A DNA stretch of 64,000 nt from Paulinella micropora (lineage: Eukaryota; Cercozoa; Imbricatea; Euglyphida; Paulinellidae): contig WBZZ01001710.1 in assembly GCA_019918135.1 (NCBI GenBank), positions 47,501 to 111,500 on the forward strand, read 5' to 3'. The notes under the pieces are model-generated. The model made no database searches. It had not been told where the DNA came from and was given only the letters and a program-made list of their open reading frames with translations. Of the stretch, positions 1-9,405 are shown in pieces. Each line of letters starts with the position of its first letter. Within the stretch, counting starts at the first letter, position 1. Made by a program: the position numbers and the translations under genes.

Positions 1-1
1 C

Positions 2-2386
2 CTTCCGCCAAACTCCCCCATACCATTTTCAATAGCGGTTGAAATATTGAAAAAATATGTGAAGGAAGGGAAAACATACGAAATAACAGACCACATTATG
101 AAGGAGACAGTCGGAACGAATGAAGAAGGAGAAGAACCCGACAAACTAATCTTTTTGGAGAATAACCATTATTACGGATTAGTTAAACAATTTAAGAAGC
201 GGTGCGATGACTGCTTACGACTATATTTGAACAAACATAAATGTAATCTCAACAGAAAAAAATATGCGGACATTATGTTGAAGAAGAATGGTAAAAGACA
301 CTTAATAACTAAATTTAGAGAAGAAGAAAAAATGAATAACGACCAAGTTCTACACTACGATTTGGAAACATTTAGAAATAAATCCATAGCGCTCGGTCAA
401 GAAATCCACGACTGCTACATAGTTGGATATACTCAGGGCTCGGAGTGTTTCAAATACATAGCAGGTAAAGACTGTATAAGCCAATTTATAGACATAATAA
501 TTGAACGAGGCGAGCGTATAAAAGCAGGATGGGTGCCGAAAAAAAAGAATGAAAAACCGCCAGTTCTATATGTTAATGGTTTTAACGGAGCGAACTTTGA
601 CCACTACTTCATACACCAAGAATTAATCAGAAGGGGTATTAAGATTAAGTCTTCAAAAATCAATAACGGCTCTATTATCTGCTTAGAGTTTGAAAATGTT
701 AAAATGTGGGACTTACGAAAGCACACTCAGGGAAGCCTTAAAGCAAATCTTGAAAGTATGGGATGTGAAATCCTTAAAGGCGACTTTGACCACGAGCAAG
801 CCCGAAGATGGGAGGATATGGAAGAGAAGATGAAGCAGGACTGTTTGACTTATCTTAAAAACGATGTTATGGGTTTGAAGGAATTATACGATAAATTGAA
901 CACTGCGATATTTACTAATCATAAAGTTAATCTAACTTCATACATTTCAACTTCAAGTCTAGCATTCAACATATGGAAGAAATATGTAGATAAAAAATAC
1001 GAAGTTAGACTTCCAACAGTTGAGCAGGAGCGAGCATTTAGAAAAGCTGTTATCGGAGGCAGGACTTACCCATCTAAGAGACGGTTTATTTCTAAGCAGT
1101 ATGAACGATACCTACAAAAAGAAATCACCTTCGACGAAATAATAGACTACCTAGTAGATGCGGATGTCGTATCTTTGTATCCAACCGCGATGATGTTTGC
1201 TTTTATGGTTGGCGACATACTGGAAACGATTGGACCATTCGACCCGCGAAACCTTCCACTCGGTATCTATAACCTCGACTACATTTCTCCGAAAAATATA
1301 CTTCACTCCAGAATTGGTCAGCGAGACCGCATGGGTTCTCTTAAATGGCGACTAGAGGATATGAAGGACCAATGGCTGACGAGCGTAGATATCGAGGATA
1401 TGGTAGCCGAGGGTTATACGGTAAGCATTCATAAAGGATACTACACTGTAAAATCTGAATGTGTCTTCGCCAAATACATAGACGATATGTTTAAGGCAAA
1501 GGAAAATGCTGAGAAAGGTAGCCCGCAATATTTGCTTGCTAAACTGTTTATGAATAGTCTATACGGTAAGATGATACAGAGACCAATACCTTCTATCACA
1601 GCATACATAACCACTAACGAAGAATACTGGAAATTCTGGAACAGTAATCAAATAACTGACCTTGTTAAATTTACTGACAAAGAAGGCAAAGATTTATGGC
1701 ACATATCGGGGCTTCCTCGTAATCCAATCTTATTAGAAAAAAGCATAACTAAGCCGACACACTATGGGGCTTTCATACTAGCATACAGCCGTCGTATTAT
1801 GTATAAGTATATTAAGGAAGCCAACCCGAACGGAACCATTGAAGACGACTTTTATTACACCGATACAGACAGCCTCCAAATCCACGCGAGATGTGCGAGA
1901 TACATTAAGAATATGGGTAATAAGAAACTGGGAGGTATAAGCGATGACTTAGGCGATGGTTGTAAGATTATAAAAGGTATATGGATAGCTCCGAAATTGT
2001 ATATGTTAGAATTTACAACGAAGGACGCCTTTACGGAAGGAATGACCAAAAACGACCTCAAGCACATAGCGAAGGGAGTTCATATAGAAACGGCCGAAAA
2101 TGGAGTTAAAAGATACTTCCACTTTAGGGGTAAAGGCTTAGATGCTCAACAGCTAAACTATGATGTATATGATAAGATGGATAAAGGCGGTAGCATTGAA
2201 AACGTTAAGGACTTCCAAATGAAAAAAATACACATCGATAGAAACAGCAAACAACAACAAGTCCCGCACTTTAGCATTTTACATATGACAAATGTTAAAA
2301 AACAAGTTAATGAGAATAAATGGGCAGGTCGTAAGTTCATTAACGATAACGACAGCATCCCGCTCGGGTTCCACATCAGAAGGTGA
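2..2386 (+). CDS. polB: Protein-primed family B DNA polymerase (5' end cut by window)
   Basis: The reading frame is open from the first bases with no ATG, so the N-terminus lies upstream of the window. Exonuclease motifs are visible: DLET (Exo I), NGFNGANFD (Exo II) and YLKND (Exo III). Polymerase motifs follow in order: A as DxxSLYP, B as KLFMNSLYG, C as YTDTDS, then KLY. This layout, with no long archaeal-type insertions, fits the protein-primed PolB of Polintons, PLVs and adenoviruses, which copies linear genomes from a terminal protein. The visible part (about 790 residues) includes the complete exonuclease and polymerase cores. It ends convergently with the lipase gene, 7 bp away. Confidence 0.95.
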   Translation, partial: LPPNSPIPFSIAVEILKKYVKEGKTYEITDHIMKETVGTNEEGEEPDKLIFLENNHYYGLVKQFKKRCDDCLRLYLNKHKCNLNRKKYADIMLKKNGKRHLITKFREEEKMNNDQVLHYDLETFRNKSIALGQEIHDCYIVGYTQGSECFKYIAGKDCISQFIDIIIERGERIKAGWVPKKKNEKPPVLYVNGFNGANFDHYFIHQELIRRGIKIKSSKINNGSIICLEFENVKMWDLRKHTQGSLKANLESMGCEILKGDFDHEQARRWEDMEEKMKQDCLTYLKNDVMGLKELYDKLNTAIFTNHKVNLTSYISTSSLAFNIWKKYVDKKYEVRLPTVEQERAFRKAVIGGRTYPSKRRFISKQYERYLQKEITFDEIIDYLVDADVVSLYPTAMMFAFMVGDILETIGPFDPRNLPLGIYNLDYISPKNILHSRIGQRDRMGSLKWRLEDMKDQWLTSVDIEDMVAEGYTVSIHKGYYTVKSECVFAKYIDDMFKAKENAEKGSPQYLLAKLFMNSLYGKMIQRPIPSITAYITTNEEYWKFWNSNQITDLVKFTDKEGKDLWHISGLPRNPILLEKSITKPTHYGAFILAYSRRIMYKYIKEANPNGTIEDDFYYTDTDSLQIHARCARYIKNMGNKKLGGISDDLGDGCKIIKGIWIAPKLYMLEFTTKDAFTEGMTKNDLKHIAKGVHIETAENGVKRYFHFRGKGLDAQQLNYDVYDKMDKGGSIENVKDFQMKKIHIDRNSKQQQVPHFSILHMTNVKKQVNENKWAGRKFINDNDSIPLGFHIRR

Positions 2387-2393
2387 AGCTCAA

Positions 2394-3116
2394 TCATAGA
2401 TATATTTTTTTGGCTCCTTTACCTTTACCCAGGGGTTGTAGGGGCTTGCCCATACCTTTGAAGCTTCTAATAGTATGAACGCCCCTCGTCGGCTTCACTA
2501 GCTTAGTATTTACCGCCGTCGCCCCTAGTAATGACACGGGGTCGAATGCGGTTCGGTAGTTCGTGGTCAGCCTCGCAGTCTTCGCCCTCTTTCCTTTCGG
2601 ATTTACCCTAGTGGCTACTCGGTCAATCACTCCTTCAATGAGGTCCTTCGTGCTACTGCCTTTGTTGTATGTGGTCGCCCTTACTCCCGTCTGGCGGCTC
2701 AGGTCTTTCGCTATCGTACCGCCAAGGCTGTGGCCCGTCAGCTCCACGTTATCCTTACCATATTTCTTTATGACATCATCAACCAGCTTCTGCTCTTCTT
2801 TATATCTCGGAGTTCTTTTTAATACTCCCTTTACTAGCGCGACGTCAGTTAGCAAGTCCCTCTTATCCGCACTTCCTCTGAATGCTACGATAACTTTACC
2901 ATCTTTCTCATACACTGTCGATTTTTCTTTGCTGGCGACAGGCTTCCATCCGTCAGCCCCTTTTCGTTCGGACGAAGACAAATAGACATCCTCAGACAAC
3001 TCCGCACTGCCTCCCTTTTGCCGTTTCCATTCCTTGCCAGCCTTTTTCAACGCCTCCCCATAGCTTATACCATGCTTAGCGGAGTAAGCCTTTACAAAGA
3101 CAATCCACTCGGACAT
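2394..3116 (-). CDS. Class 3 lipase-like hydrolase
   Basis: This 240-residue protein has the lipase nucleophile elbow GHSLGG near residue 128. An upstream strand containing VIVAFRGS is typical of the class 3 (fungal/plant) lipase fold, where it forms part of the oxyanion hole. Lipase or esterase genes are recurrent accessory genes in PLVs and virophages and may act on host membranes during entry or exit, which is inference here. It begins with ATG, and a divergent gene starts 57 bp away. The basic C-terminal tail is encoded partly by a copy of the GC-rich hairpin repeat that marks several gene ends in E1. I see no signal peptide. Confidence 0.85.
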   Translation of the reverse strand: MSEWIVFVKAYSAKHGISYGEALKKAGKEWKRQKGGSAELSEDVYLSSSERKGADGWKPVASKEKSTVYEKDGKVIVAFRGSADKRDLLTDVALVKGVLKRTPRYKEEQKLVDDVIKKYGKDNVELTGHSLGGTIAKDLSRQTGVRATTYNKGSSTKDLIEGVIDRVATRVNPKGKRAKTARLTTNYRTAFDPVSLLGATAVNTKLVKPTRGVHTIRSFKGMGKPLQPLGKGKGAKKIYL

Positions 3117-3156
3117 GAGGTATATTATTTAATTTTTTATTTTTTTATACTGTCTA

Positions 3157-3172
3157 CTATATACACTCTACT
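3157..3172 (+). promoter_or_regulatory. TATA-like box next to start codon
   Basis: CTATATACAC lies 7 bases before the ATG at 3173. AT-rich TATA-like boxes abut start codons of many E1 and E3 genes (for example 3466-3478, 9727-9737, 16394-16402, 57381-57395, 59304-59311), which suggests a shared viral promoter with very short leaders. Confidence 0.45.
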
Positions 3173-3448
3173 ATGTCTACCCTTACTAGACTGTGTGAGA
3201 AGTTCCAAAAACTTTCCATTGAAGGCGAAAAAAAATCCTTCTCGTTGGAAGATGTCCAAAAGGTAATCCACGACGAAATAAAAGCGATTGAAGAAATGAG
3301 AAATGCTCAACCGAAAGACGTGTTTCATTTCGGGAAATACAAGGGTAAAAAAATAGAAGACATCGCCAAGATTGACAAGCCATATATTGAATGGTTAGTT
3401 CGTCAGCCATGGTGTAGTAATAAAGATGAATTGAAAAAATATTTATAA
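3173..3448 (+). CDS. Small protein with ExoX-like C-terminal domain
   Basis: This 91-residue protein has a C-terminal half (residues about 48-91) with the pattern FGKYKGKKIEDIAKID, then YIEWL and a terminal KKYL. That is the small domain found at the C-terminus of ExoX-type exonucleases and as a free-standing domain in viruses. No exonuclease domain precedes it; the N-terminal half is charged and helical. The next gene encodes a shorter paralogue, so the pair arose by tandem duplication. The role is unknown; DNA or DNA-end binding is possible. Confidence 0.7.
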   Translation: MSTLTRLCEKFQKLSIEGEKKSFSLEDVQKVIHDEIKAIEEMRNAQPKDVFHFGKYKGKKIEDIAKIDKPYIEWLVRQPWCSNKDELKKYL

Positions 3449-3479
3449 CCCCTATTTATTTTTTTATATAATATATACA

Positions 3480-3665
3480 ATGAGCGAAGCCGAAGCAAAA
3501 AAAGAAATTCCCGATGAAGAGGAAGAAGTAAATAAAACTCTACAATATGGAAAATATATACATAAAAAAATTGAAGATGTTGCCAAGATTGACAAAGAGT
3601 ATCTTGAATGGCTAGTTCAACAGCCTTATTTTAAGAATAAAGATGAAGTAAAAAAATACCTATAA
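3480..3665 (+). CDS. Small ExoX-C-like protein, paralogue of its upstream neighbour
   Basis: This 61-residue protein is mostly the same domain as the preceding gene: YGKYIHKKIEDVAKID, YLEWLVQQP and terminal KKYL. An acidic N-terminal stretch of about 20 residues replaces the longer one of its neighbour. A TATA-like box (ATATAATATATAC) ends two bases before the ATG, so it is probably transcribed separately despite a gap of only 31 bp. Function unknown. Confidence 0.65.
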   Translation: MSEAEAKKEIPDEEEEVNKTLQYGKYIHKKIEDVAKIDKEYLEWLVQQPYFKNKDEVKKYL

Positions 3666-3708
3666 TCTTTAACTTTTATTTTTTTCACTCTGATGGCGAA
3701 GACCCCTA

Positions 3709-4962
3709 CTAGTGATCTTCTAAAAAATTAACGATAACACTCACATTTCCTCCATTAGCAACAGTCGAAACAGACTTTTGTAAAAATGTTAGATTTTCGC
3801 CGGGAGATAGTTGAACGTCGTAAGTTCGCAGGTCAATAAGCTGGCTAGAAGTAGCATTAACATAAAGTTTAAGGATGACGTCCGTTATAGTGGCGCCACC
3901 TATGGCAGTCGCAGAGACATCCTTTGATACGATTGAAGTCGTGGCATCAATATCAACGAAGTTCTCTGCCGTAAGTGCTCCAGTCGTTTTCACAATTCGC
4001 ACTATGTTAACTTTAGCATCTTCGTTTGATATGCTCACGAGAGTTGGATAAACTATTGAATAATTTGTCGCACCGCCATTAAAAGTTGTTTTATTTTTTA
4101 TGCTGAGAATTGGACTTTCCGTAGTGCTCGCCTTTTCATCTCCTTCCGCTTCGTTTGATATGCTTGTATTAATAGTGTTAGTTCCTTCTATAAACATACT
4201 AACACTCGCGGTTTTAAGGGATTGAATTCCTGTGTCGTTATCATTTCTCATAACAGCAGAAAATGGTAATGTAGTGTTTCGCAGGCTCACACCTAAATTA
4301 GAATTAGCATATCTTAAAGTGTGGATTAGTTGAAATTCTCCAGTGGAAGGGTTCTCAATATAAAACCTTATAGCACCAAATCCCAAATACTGAAACGAAA
4401 TCTGAAATACGTTTCCTTTAGTGAAGTCGATGACTGGCATAGCTGCGCTTCCATCGCACGGGTCATCCCAGGCTGCTTGATTATAGCGGTAGCTAGCACC
4501 TCCTTTACAATGAAGAATATTCATTCCTTGATTATAACTTTTGTAGAAATAGAAGCCATCATTTAATCCACTATCTCCTATCCCGATGAATGAATAGTAG
4601 TCCTTAGTCTCGTCTGTATTCCATAGAGCTGTGAAACGAGTAAGGACGCCCATACCCGTTCTGTATTTAATTCTTTTTTTGCTTACCAACTCCGCACTAC
4701 TCGTCGCGTCTGCCTGTGTCTTCAACTCTGCCATATTACTCGAAAATGAAACTGTGGATTTCGTTTCTGTCTTCGTCCATATTCGCGTATTAATGGTATA
4801 TGGGAAAATCTCCTGAACAACGGGCGTTAATTGACTAGTTAATGCTTCGCCGAAAGCTGTTTTCATATTATTGGTTTCAATGTGTCCGTCATACCCGACC
4901 TTTAGGTTTATAAAGTCTCCGTCTGGATTTTGAGCTATCAAATTTCTCTGATGAGAGGACAT
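3709..4962 (-). CDS. Fiber or minor capsid-like protein, homologous to an E3 protein
   Basis: This 417-residue, Thr/Ser/Asn-rich beta-type protein has no signal peptide. Its central part (IDFTKGNVFQI, then QYLG, IENPSTG, LIH and YA) matches the same spaced motifs in the E3 protein at 55,249-56,286. The last 40 residues also correspond, both ending in a short NFLED or NWIED motif. Being shared by two otherwise different PLV-type elements and lying beside capsid genes in both, it is probably a virion surface or fiber protein; that role is inference. The minus-strand ATG follows a TATATTATTG box. Confidence 0.6.
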   Translation of the reverse strand: MSSHQRNLIAQNPDGDFINLKVGYDGHIETNNMKTAFGEALTSQLTPVVQEIFPYTINTRIWTKTETKSTVSFSSNMAELKTQADATSSAELVSKKRIKYRTGMGVLTRFTALWNTDETKDYYSFIGIGDSGLNDGFYFYKSYNQGMNILHCKGGASYRYNQAAWDDPCDGSAAMPVIDFTKGNVFQISFQYLGFGAIRFYIENPSTGEFQLIHTLRYANSNLGVSLRNTTLPFSAVMRNDNDTGIQSLKTASVSMFIEGTNTINTSISNEAEGDEKASTTESPILSIKNKTTFNGGATNYSIVYPTLVSISNEDAKVNIVRIVKTTGALTAENFVDIDATTSIVSKDVSATAIGGATITDVILKLYVNATSSQLIDLRTYDVQLSPGENLTFLQKSVSTVANGGNVSVIVNFLEDH

Positions 4963-5032
4963 CGTATATTATTGTAAGAAAAAAATAAATTAACTAATAA
5001 AAATTAAAAACCTACCACATAACCGGAGGGGT

Positions 5033-5050
5033 GCGGGGGCTTGTCCCTGC
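5033..5050. terminator. GC-rich hairpin at 3' end of capsid gene
   Basis: GCGGGGGCTTGTCCCTGC forms a stem with a short loop directly at the minus-strand stop codon (5050-5052). Near-identical hairpins follow the genes ending at 7707 and 9406. Confidence 0.5.
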
Positions 5051-6648
5051 TAAGACATCATAATTTCAATTCCCTTAACGACAATGGTCCTCTGAAGAAT
5101 AGCATAAGTATAATAATTCAATTGCTTTGCCCCATTCGCGCTCCATTCATACCGCCGTTCAGTGTCCAAAGACAGACCCGACACTTCATACCCCTCTTCT
5201 TCTCTCTTGTCATAAAGCGGGCGGTTGTGGTCCCAGAAATCAACATGGAACCAGTTATACTTATACACATTTGTATTCAAAACGGCAGACCCCTTAAGTT
5301 TTTCCTTCAAAAGCATATAGTCTTCATCGCGGGAACAAGTGATATCAAACTGCTGAATTCTATTACTATCCAAAGTAGTATAATAAGAAGTAATCTTATC
5401 TTGCCCGCGGTTATCGCAATCAAATGCTGTATTCGAACTTTCGGTATTATTAAACCCGCTAGTGTAAATTCGGCGAATTCTCTCACCCTGAGAGCGGTTC
5501 ATCTTCAAAACAAATGACTGACTGCCGGCTGGAAGATTGGTTTTCCAAGAGATAGGGTATTCGGTCTTGAACGAAAAGCCTTCACCGGCAATCTTTTGCT
5601 GAACACCCACGATAACGTTCGGGTCGGTTTCAACAGCAAGAAATAAGTTAAGGTTAGTAATATTTGCGGCTTGCGCTGCCATCGTTGCTCCTGCTCCAAC
5701 ACTAAGGGCATCACTTCCATTAAAGAATGTCTTGCTGGTTCCCTCCCACACAATTCGCAAATCAAGAACTTCATTAAAGCCGATAGTCTTATCAATTTCA
5801 AAAATGGTTCCAAAAATCATACCTAGTGGAATAGAAACATTAATAGCGGGTTCTTTCGCATCAGCAGTCCCGCCTTCAAAATACTTAGCCTCCTCATAAG
5901 CAACATCGACAAAGCTAGCCGCACCAGTTCCATTCGCAATAAGAGCATCATCATGACGGCGAGCTGTGATAGAAGGCTGTTGAAAGGTATTCTTAACCTC
6001 TCCCTTCAATGTAGTAGTCAAAGCACGAAGGTTATCTTTGACAGTGTTAATTTTTCCTTCAAGGTCGGTAATTGCGGCGTTAACGACAGCATCAGTATAA
6101 GTATTTCCACCTGCTGTTGCGATGGCAGTGTGTGCGGTAACATTTCCAACTGCTGCGATGGTATTACTTAAAGCATACAAATCATCATAACCAGTAGAAG
6201 GAACGGCGACAGTAGTTGGAGCATTACACTTTTGAAGCAAAGAACCATAACCAGACCCGGCCCCGTGGTTTTCCAAAGCCATAAATCTTTCATAGGAAAT
6301 CTCAGGCTTCCAAATCATCTTAGTGTAATTTCCAACATTTTGAAGATTACACAGATACTGTCCGCTTCGGCTTCGCAGTTCAATTGTCTTAATCATCGCC
6401 AGACAATCCATCGGAATTTTGTTATACCGTCCACCACCGCTGCTATCGGGCGTGTAGGTAAAACGCAACACAGACCTCGCAAGGTTCAAAGGACGAGTAG
6501 GAATTTCAAAAGTTGACTCAATTCCCCCCACGGTTGTAATCGGCACAGTCGCAAGACTTTCGCGGGCAGTAAGTTTATTAAGCGAATACTTGCCGCGAAT
6601 GAGTTCGCTTTGGCTGTGTGTAAGTTCTCCTCCATATTGGACAGGCAT
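5050..6648 (-). CDS. Putative PLV major capsid protein (double jelly roll)
   Basis: This 532-residue protein has no signal peptide or membrane segment and is rich in beta-type sequence. Its position in the middle of the morphogenesis cluster (fiber, this gene, penton, protease, ATPase) and its size suit a PLV major capsid protein forming hexameric double-jelly-roll capsomers. The N-terminal region with RPLNLARSVLRF and IKTIELRSRSG resembles the first jelly-roll strands of such proteins. An Ala/Thr-rich stretch (about residues 165-215) probably forms a surface loop. I see no clear sequence match to the E3 capsid candidate, so the call rests on size and context. Confidence 0.65.
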   Translation of the reverse strand: MPVQYGGELTHSQSELIRGKYSLNKLTARESLATVPITTVGGIESTFEIPTRPLNLARSVLRFTYTPDSSGGGRYNKIPMDCLAMIKTIELRSRSGQYLCNLQNVGNYTKMIWKPEISYERFMALENHGAGSGYGSLLQKCNAPTTVAVPSTGYDDLYALSNTIAAVGNVTAHTAIATAGGNTYTDAVVNAAITDLEGKINTVKDNLRALTTTLKGEVKNTFQQPSITARRHDDALIANGTGAASFVDVAYEEAKYFEGGTADAKEPAINVSIPLGMIFGTIFEIDKTIGFNEVLDLRIVWEGTSKTFFNGSDALSVGAGATMAAQAANITNLNLFLAVETDPNVIVGVQQKIAGEGFSFKTEYPISWKTNLPAGSQSFVLKMNRSQGERIRRIYTSGFNNTESSNTAFDCDNRGQDKITSYYTTLDSNRIQQFDITCSRDEDYMLLKEKLKGSAVLNTNVYKYNWFHVDFWDHNRPLYDKREEEGYEVSGLSLDTERRYEWSANGAKQLNYYTYAILQRTIVVKGIEIMMS

Positions 6649-6720
6649 TTTTTTGTAAGTGCTTTTTCAAAAGACTCTATATCTTGTAAATAGAAAAAAA
6701 ATAAATAATTATAAATTAAC

Positions 6721-6774
6721 TGTAGGGACTTCGCCCCTACAACCCCAGTTGGGTTTGAAAGGGTTTACCCTTTC
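6721..6774. terminator. Double GC hairpin at 3' end of penton gene
   Basis: Two perfect or near-perfect stems: TGTAGGG with CCCTACA (6721-6741) and GAAAGGG with CCCTTTC (6757-6774). The second overlaps the end of the penton frame. The same two-hairpin unit occurs at 11,272-11,321. Confidence 0.5.
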
Positions 6775-7580
6775 GATTTCAACAAATTAAAAAATGATGA
6801 AAATAAATTAAAATAATTCGTCTCACGATAAATCAATAGTGTCATTACAATACCGAGACCGTTAAGGTTAATTGGTTGGTCGTTTTCGTCAGTTAAGTAA
6901 AACCTAAATACATTGTTTGAATTGGCGGACAGTCTTTTGCCATACTCCGACCCGCTTCCGTCGTAGATAACAGAGCCGAACGGGATTTCGTTAGCGGTAT
7001 ATATTTCTTGGAGCACGTGGTTATCGCCTTCGCCAATCAGGTCCGACTGTAGATACAATGTTTTTTCTCCAGTCAAGATTATGACATTTTAAGACCTTAG
7101 TGTATCATTAGCAAAGAAATAAGTAGAGGACCGCTCAAACCCCATAATTTCGTGAATACGAGTTTCGTCATCAAACACAAACCGCGGTTGAATTCCACCG
7201 TTGTTCGCCACAGTAAACAATAACTTACCATCTTCGGGGTCAGTGTTGGTGTTGTTGCTTGTTATCGTGTACACGTAGTTGTTCGGGCTGTCTGCGGTTA
7301 GCACTTCGGCCAGCTTATTTTTTAAGTTGTTCATCGTATAGTTACCCTCGGGTATCGTAATGACCGCCTCGTTGCCGTTCTCACTCAGAGTAAAAGTGTT
7401 GTAAGGACTTGCCACAGAGTAATACGACTTCGGCACATAGATATGAAGTATTTTACAGTGCGTTGGATTGTCCAGCCCTCTTAAATCCAAAGAGTGTGTA
7501 AAGTCGCTATCGGTTCCATTTATCCTGTTTTTACTGTTTATGTAATAGATGCCACTACTTCGCCCGCCCTTATACTCCAT
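6765..7580 (-). pseudogene. Penton (minor capsid) protein, interrupted by an in-frame stop
   Basis: Two open stretches in the same frame (7580-7089 and 7088-6765) are separated by a single TAA at 7089-7091. The second has no ATG near its start; it opens in frame straight after the stop, so this is one gene of about 271 codons with a nonsense change. The N-terminal part has IPEGNYTMNNLKNKLAEVL, a pattern typical of virophage/PLV pentons and mirrored in the E3 penton candidate as a helix after the first strands. The product would be the single-jelly-roll vertex protein. A sequencing error at one base is the alternative. Confidence 0.65.
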
Positions 7581-7686
7581 AGTAAGTGCTTTTTTTTTTC
7601 AAAAAACCACTTACAATCTCAAAAAAACTATACTGTATATATAGGAAAATATATTTTTTTGTTTTAATTACCACAACGGAGGGGGT

Positions 7687-7704
7687 GCGGGGGCTTGCCC
7701 CTGC
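7687..7704. terminator. GC-rich hairpin at 3' end of protease gene
   Basis: GCGGGGGCTTGCCCCTGC, a strong stem-loop ending 2 bp before the stop of the minus-strand protease gene. Confidence 0.5.
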
Positions 7705-7706
7705 TG

Positions 7707-9317
7707 TTAGATATACGTATCAAAGCCGTAGCCGTTCTGCGATTTCAATTCCTCCGCCTCCTTCTCTTTCAAATCAGTCCATCCGCTGGCAAATTTAAAT
7801 CTGGTTCCTTTTGCCCGCTCTAAAAGAAACCGCATACTGTGCCATCCGCATGTATCACTCGTGTCGCTCTGTTGTTTTACTTGATTAACCTTCATTAATA
7901 AATAACTATCAGGACGGCTTTTATCGATTAGCTGTTTCATTTGTTGCTGGAAAAGTTCAGTCGGCTCATATTCGGCTAGCGGGTCATAAACTTCAACAGC
8001 TCTGTCTCCATACAAAGAAATCCAAACTGCTATCCAGTGTGAGCCTCCTTGATTATGGCGGTCTAAGTTCATTATGAAGCCGTATCGCTTTCTGCTTCCG
8101 GGGTTCAAAGTGTCGAGCTGGTCGCTGGGAACTGTGCCGAGAAACCACTTATGTTTTTTCATAATCTCATTTATTTCGTCCGTCATCAACCCTCTTCCTG
8201 TTCCATCTTGCGAAGTGTCTTTTTCTAAGGGTGGTGGTTGTGGTTGGTCTGGGGGTTGTGTGTCTGTTGTGGGTTGTGTCTCTTGTGCGGATACTTCATC
8301 TGGGGGTGGTGGCGCTTGTCCCTGTGTTAGTTCAAATATAAGCTGTTTAGCCTCTGGTGAATTAGTGGTTGGTTGTTGTTGTTGTTGTAGAGGCGTCTGC
8401 GGTGTGGTTGGCGGTTGTTTTGTCTGTGGCGTTTTCTTTTCTTTTACAAGTTTATCGACTGTGTTCCAGCCTTCATCAGGAGAAGTTATTTTTTCTGTAA
8501 ATTTTTGAGTGTACAACCATTGTTTCAATGTCTCTGAATAATTTTTCTTTTTGCCTTTTGGTTTTACAATTTTAATATCAACGCCTGCTTTTATAAGGCT
8601 GGATACTATGGCGTTATGTTTAGGTTTTCCAGCATTTTTTCGTTGTAATCTCATACCCTCTGTAAACATAGCATCAATAATTCTTTTTCTCTTTTCATCT
8701 TTCAAATCTTTTGCTTGCTTGTTTACTTCATCAGTTATATCAGTTATTCCGCTTGGAGATGATTTTGGAGTATGTTTTTTTGGCGTTTTTTCTTCAATAG
8801 GAGCTGTTAATAGTCCTTGCTTAGTTCTCCGTAATTCATCAATAAGTAGTTGCTCTTTCCTGAGTTCGCGGTTCTTTTCGTCCTGTCTTTCTTGTATGTC
8901 GGCTAATTCTTTGCGGTGTTGCCTCTTCCTTTCCTGGTCTTTTTCTTCAATGTCCGCTTTCTCCTTCTTGTCTATGGCTTCTATCTTTTCATATTTCTCC
9001 TGCTTGAGTTTATCTAAGTGGTCTTGAATTGCGGTTCTCGTGTTCTGTTCAATCTCCGACAGGCTTTGAACTTTTTTCAGTTTGCGTTTGTCTTTATGTG
9101 TCGGCCATGGTTTATTTGATTTTGTTTTATTCAAATATTTCATAAACAGCTTAACAATTTGAAGCGTTGATAAGTCATTCGTTTTATTTCCAAAGTTAAG
9201 ATATGCTCTCTTACCTTTTACTTTGATATATGGCCGTCCATCTTTCGTTCTGTATATCCTCGGCGGCCGTTGCTTTCGCCTTTTGGTCTTCATACCTCCA
9301 CGAGTTTTGGTCTTCAT
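7707..9317 (-). CDS. Capsid maturation cysteine protease (adenain/Ulp1-like) with long charged N-terminus
   Basis: This 536-residue protein has a C-terminal 113 residues with a C48/C5-type protease site: GGSHW (His427), VYDPL (Asp445), a Gln near 482-483 and DTCGWH (Cys490). This order H-D-Q-C is that of adenovirus protease and the PLV/Polinton maturation proteases. The N-terminal 60 residues are strongly basic, residues about 85-170 form a charged coiled coil, and residues 290-370 are Pro/Gln-rich low complexity. The long N-terminal part is unusual for the family and may anchor the enzyme to DNA or the capsid. A GTATATATTATT box abuts the ATG. Confidence 0.88.
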   Translation of the reverse strand: MKTKTRGGMKTKRRKQRPPRIYRTKDGRPYIKVKGKRAYLNFGNKTNDLSTLQIVKLFMKYLNKTKSNKPWPTHKDKRKLKKVQSLSEIEQNTRTAIQDHLDKLKQEKYEKIEAIDKKEKADIEEKDQERKRQHRKELADIQERQDEKNRELRKEQLLIDELRRTKQGLLTAPIEEKTPKKHTPKSSPSGITDITDEVNKQAKDLKDEKRKRIIDAMFTEGMRLQRKNAGKPKHNAIVSSLIKAGVDIKIVKPKGKKKNYSETLKQWLYTQKFTEKITSPDEGWNTVDKLVKEKKTPQTKQPPTTPQTPLQQQQQPTTNSPEAKQLIFELTQGQAPPPPDEVSAQETQPTTDTQPPDQPQPPPLEKDTSQDGTGRGLMTDEINEIMKKHKWFLGTVPSDQLDTLNPGSRKRYGFIMNLDRHNQGGSHWIAVWISLYGDRAVEVYDPLAEYEPTELFQQQMKQLIDKSRPDSYLLMKVNQVKQQSDTSDTCGWHSMRFLLERAKGTRFKFASGWTDLKEKEAEELKSQNGYGFDTYI

Positions 9318-9385
9318 ATTGTATATATTATTGGGAAAAAAATAATAGAAAGTTTAGTTTAACACAGAACCCCATCGGAGGGGGT

Positions 9386-9403
9386 GCGGGGGCTTGCCCC
9401 TGC
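9386..9403. terminator. GC-rich hairpin at 3' end of basic protein gene
   Basis: GCGGGGGCTTGCCCCTGC, identical to the hairpin at 7687-7704, ending 2 bp before the stop of the gene ending at 9406. Confidence 0.5.
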
Positions 9404-9405
9404 TA

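Noticed and set aside
2563..2985. Plus-strand 140-codon frame opposite the lipase
   Set aside because: Antisense shadow of the lipase gene, which has clear catalytic motifs.
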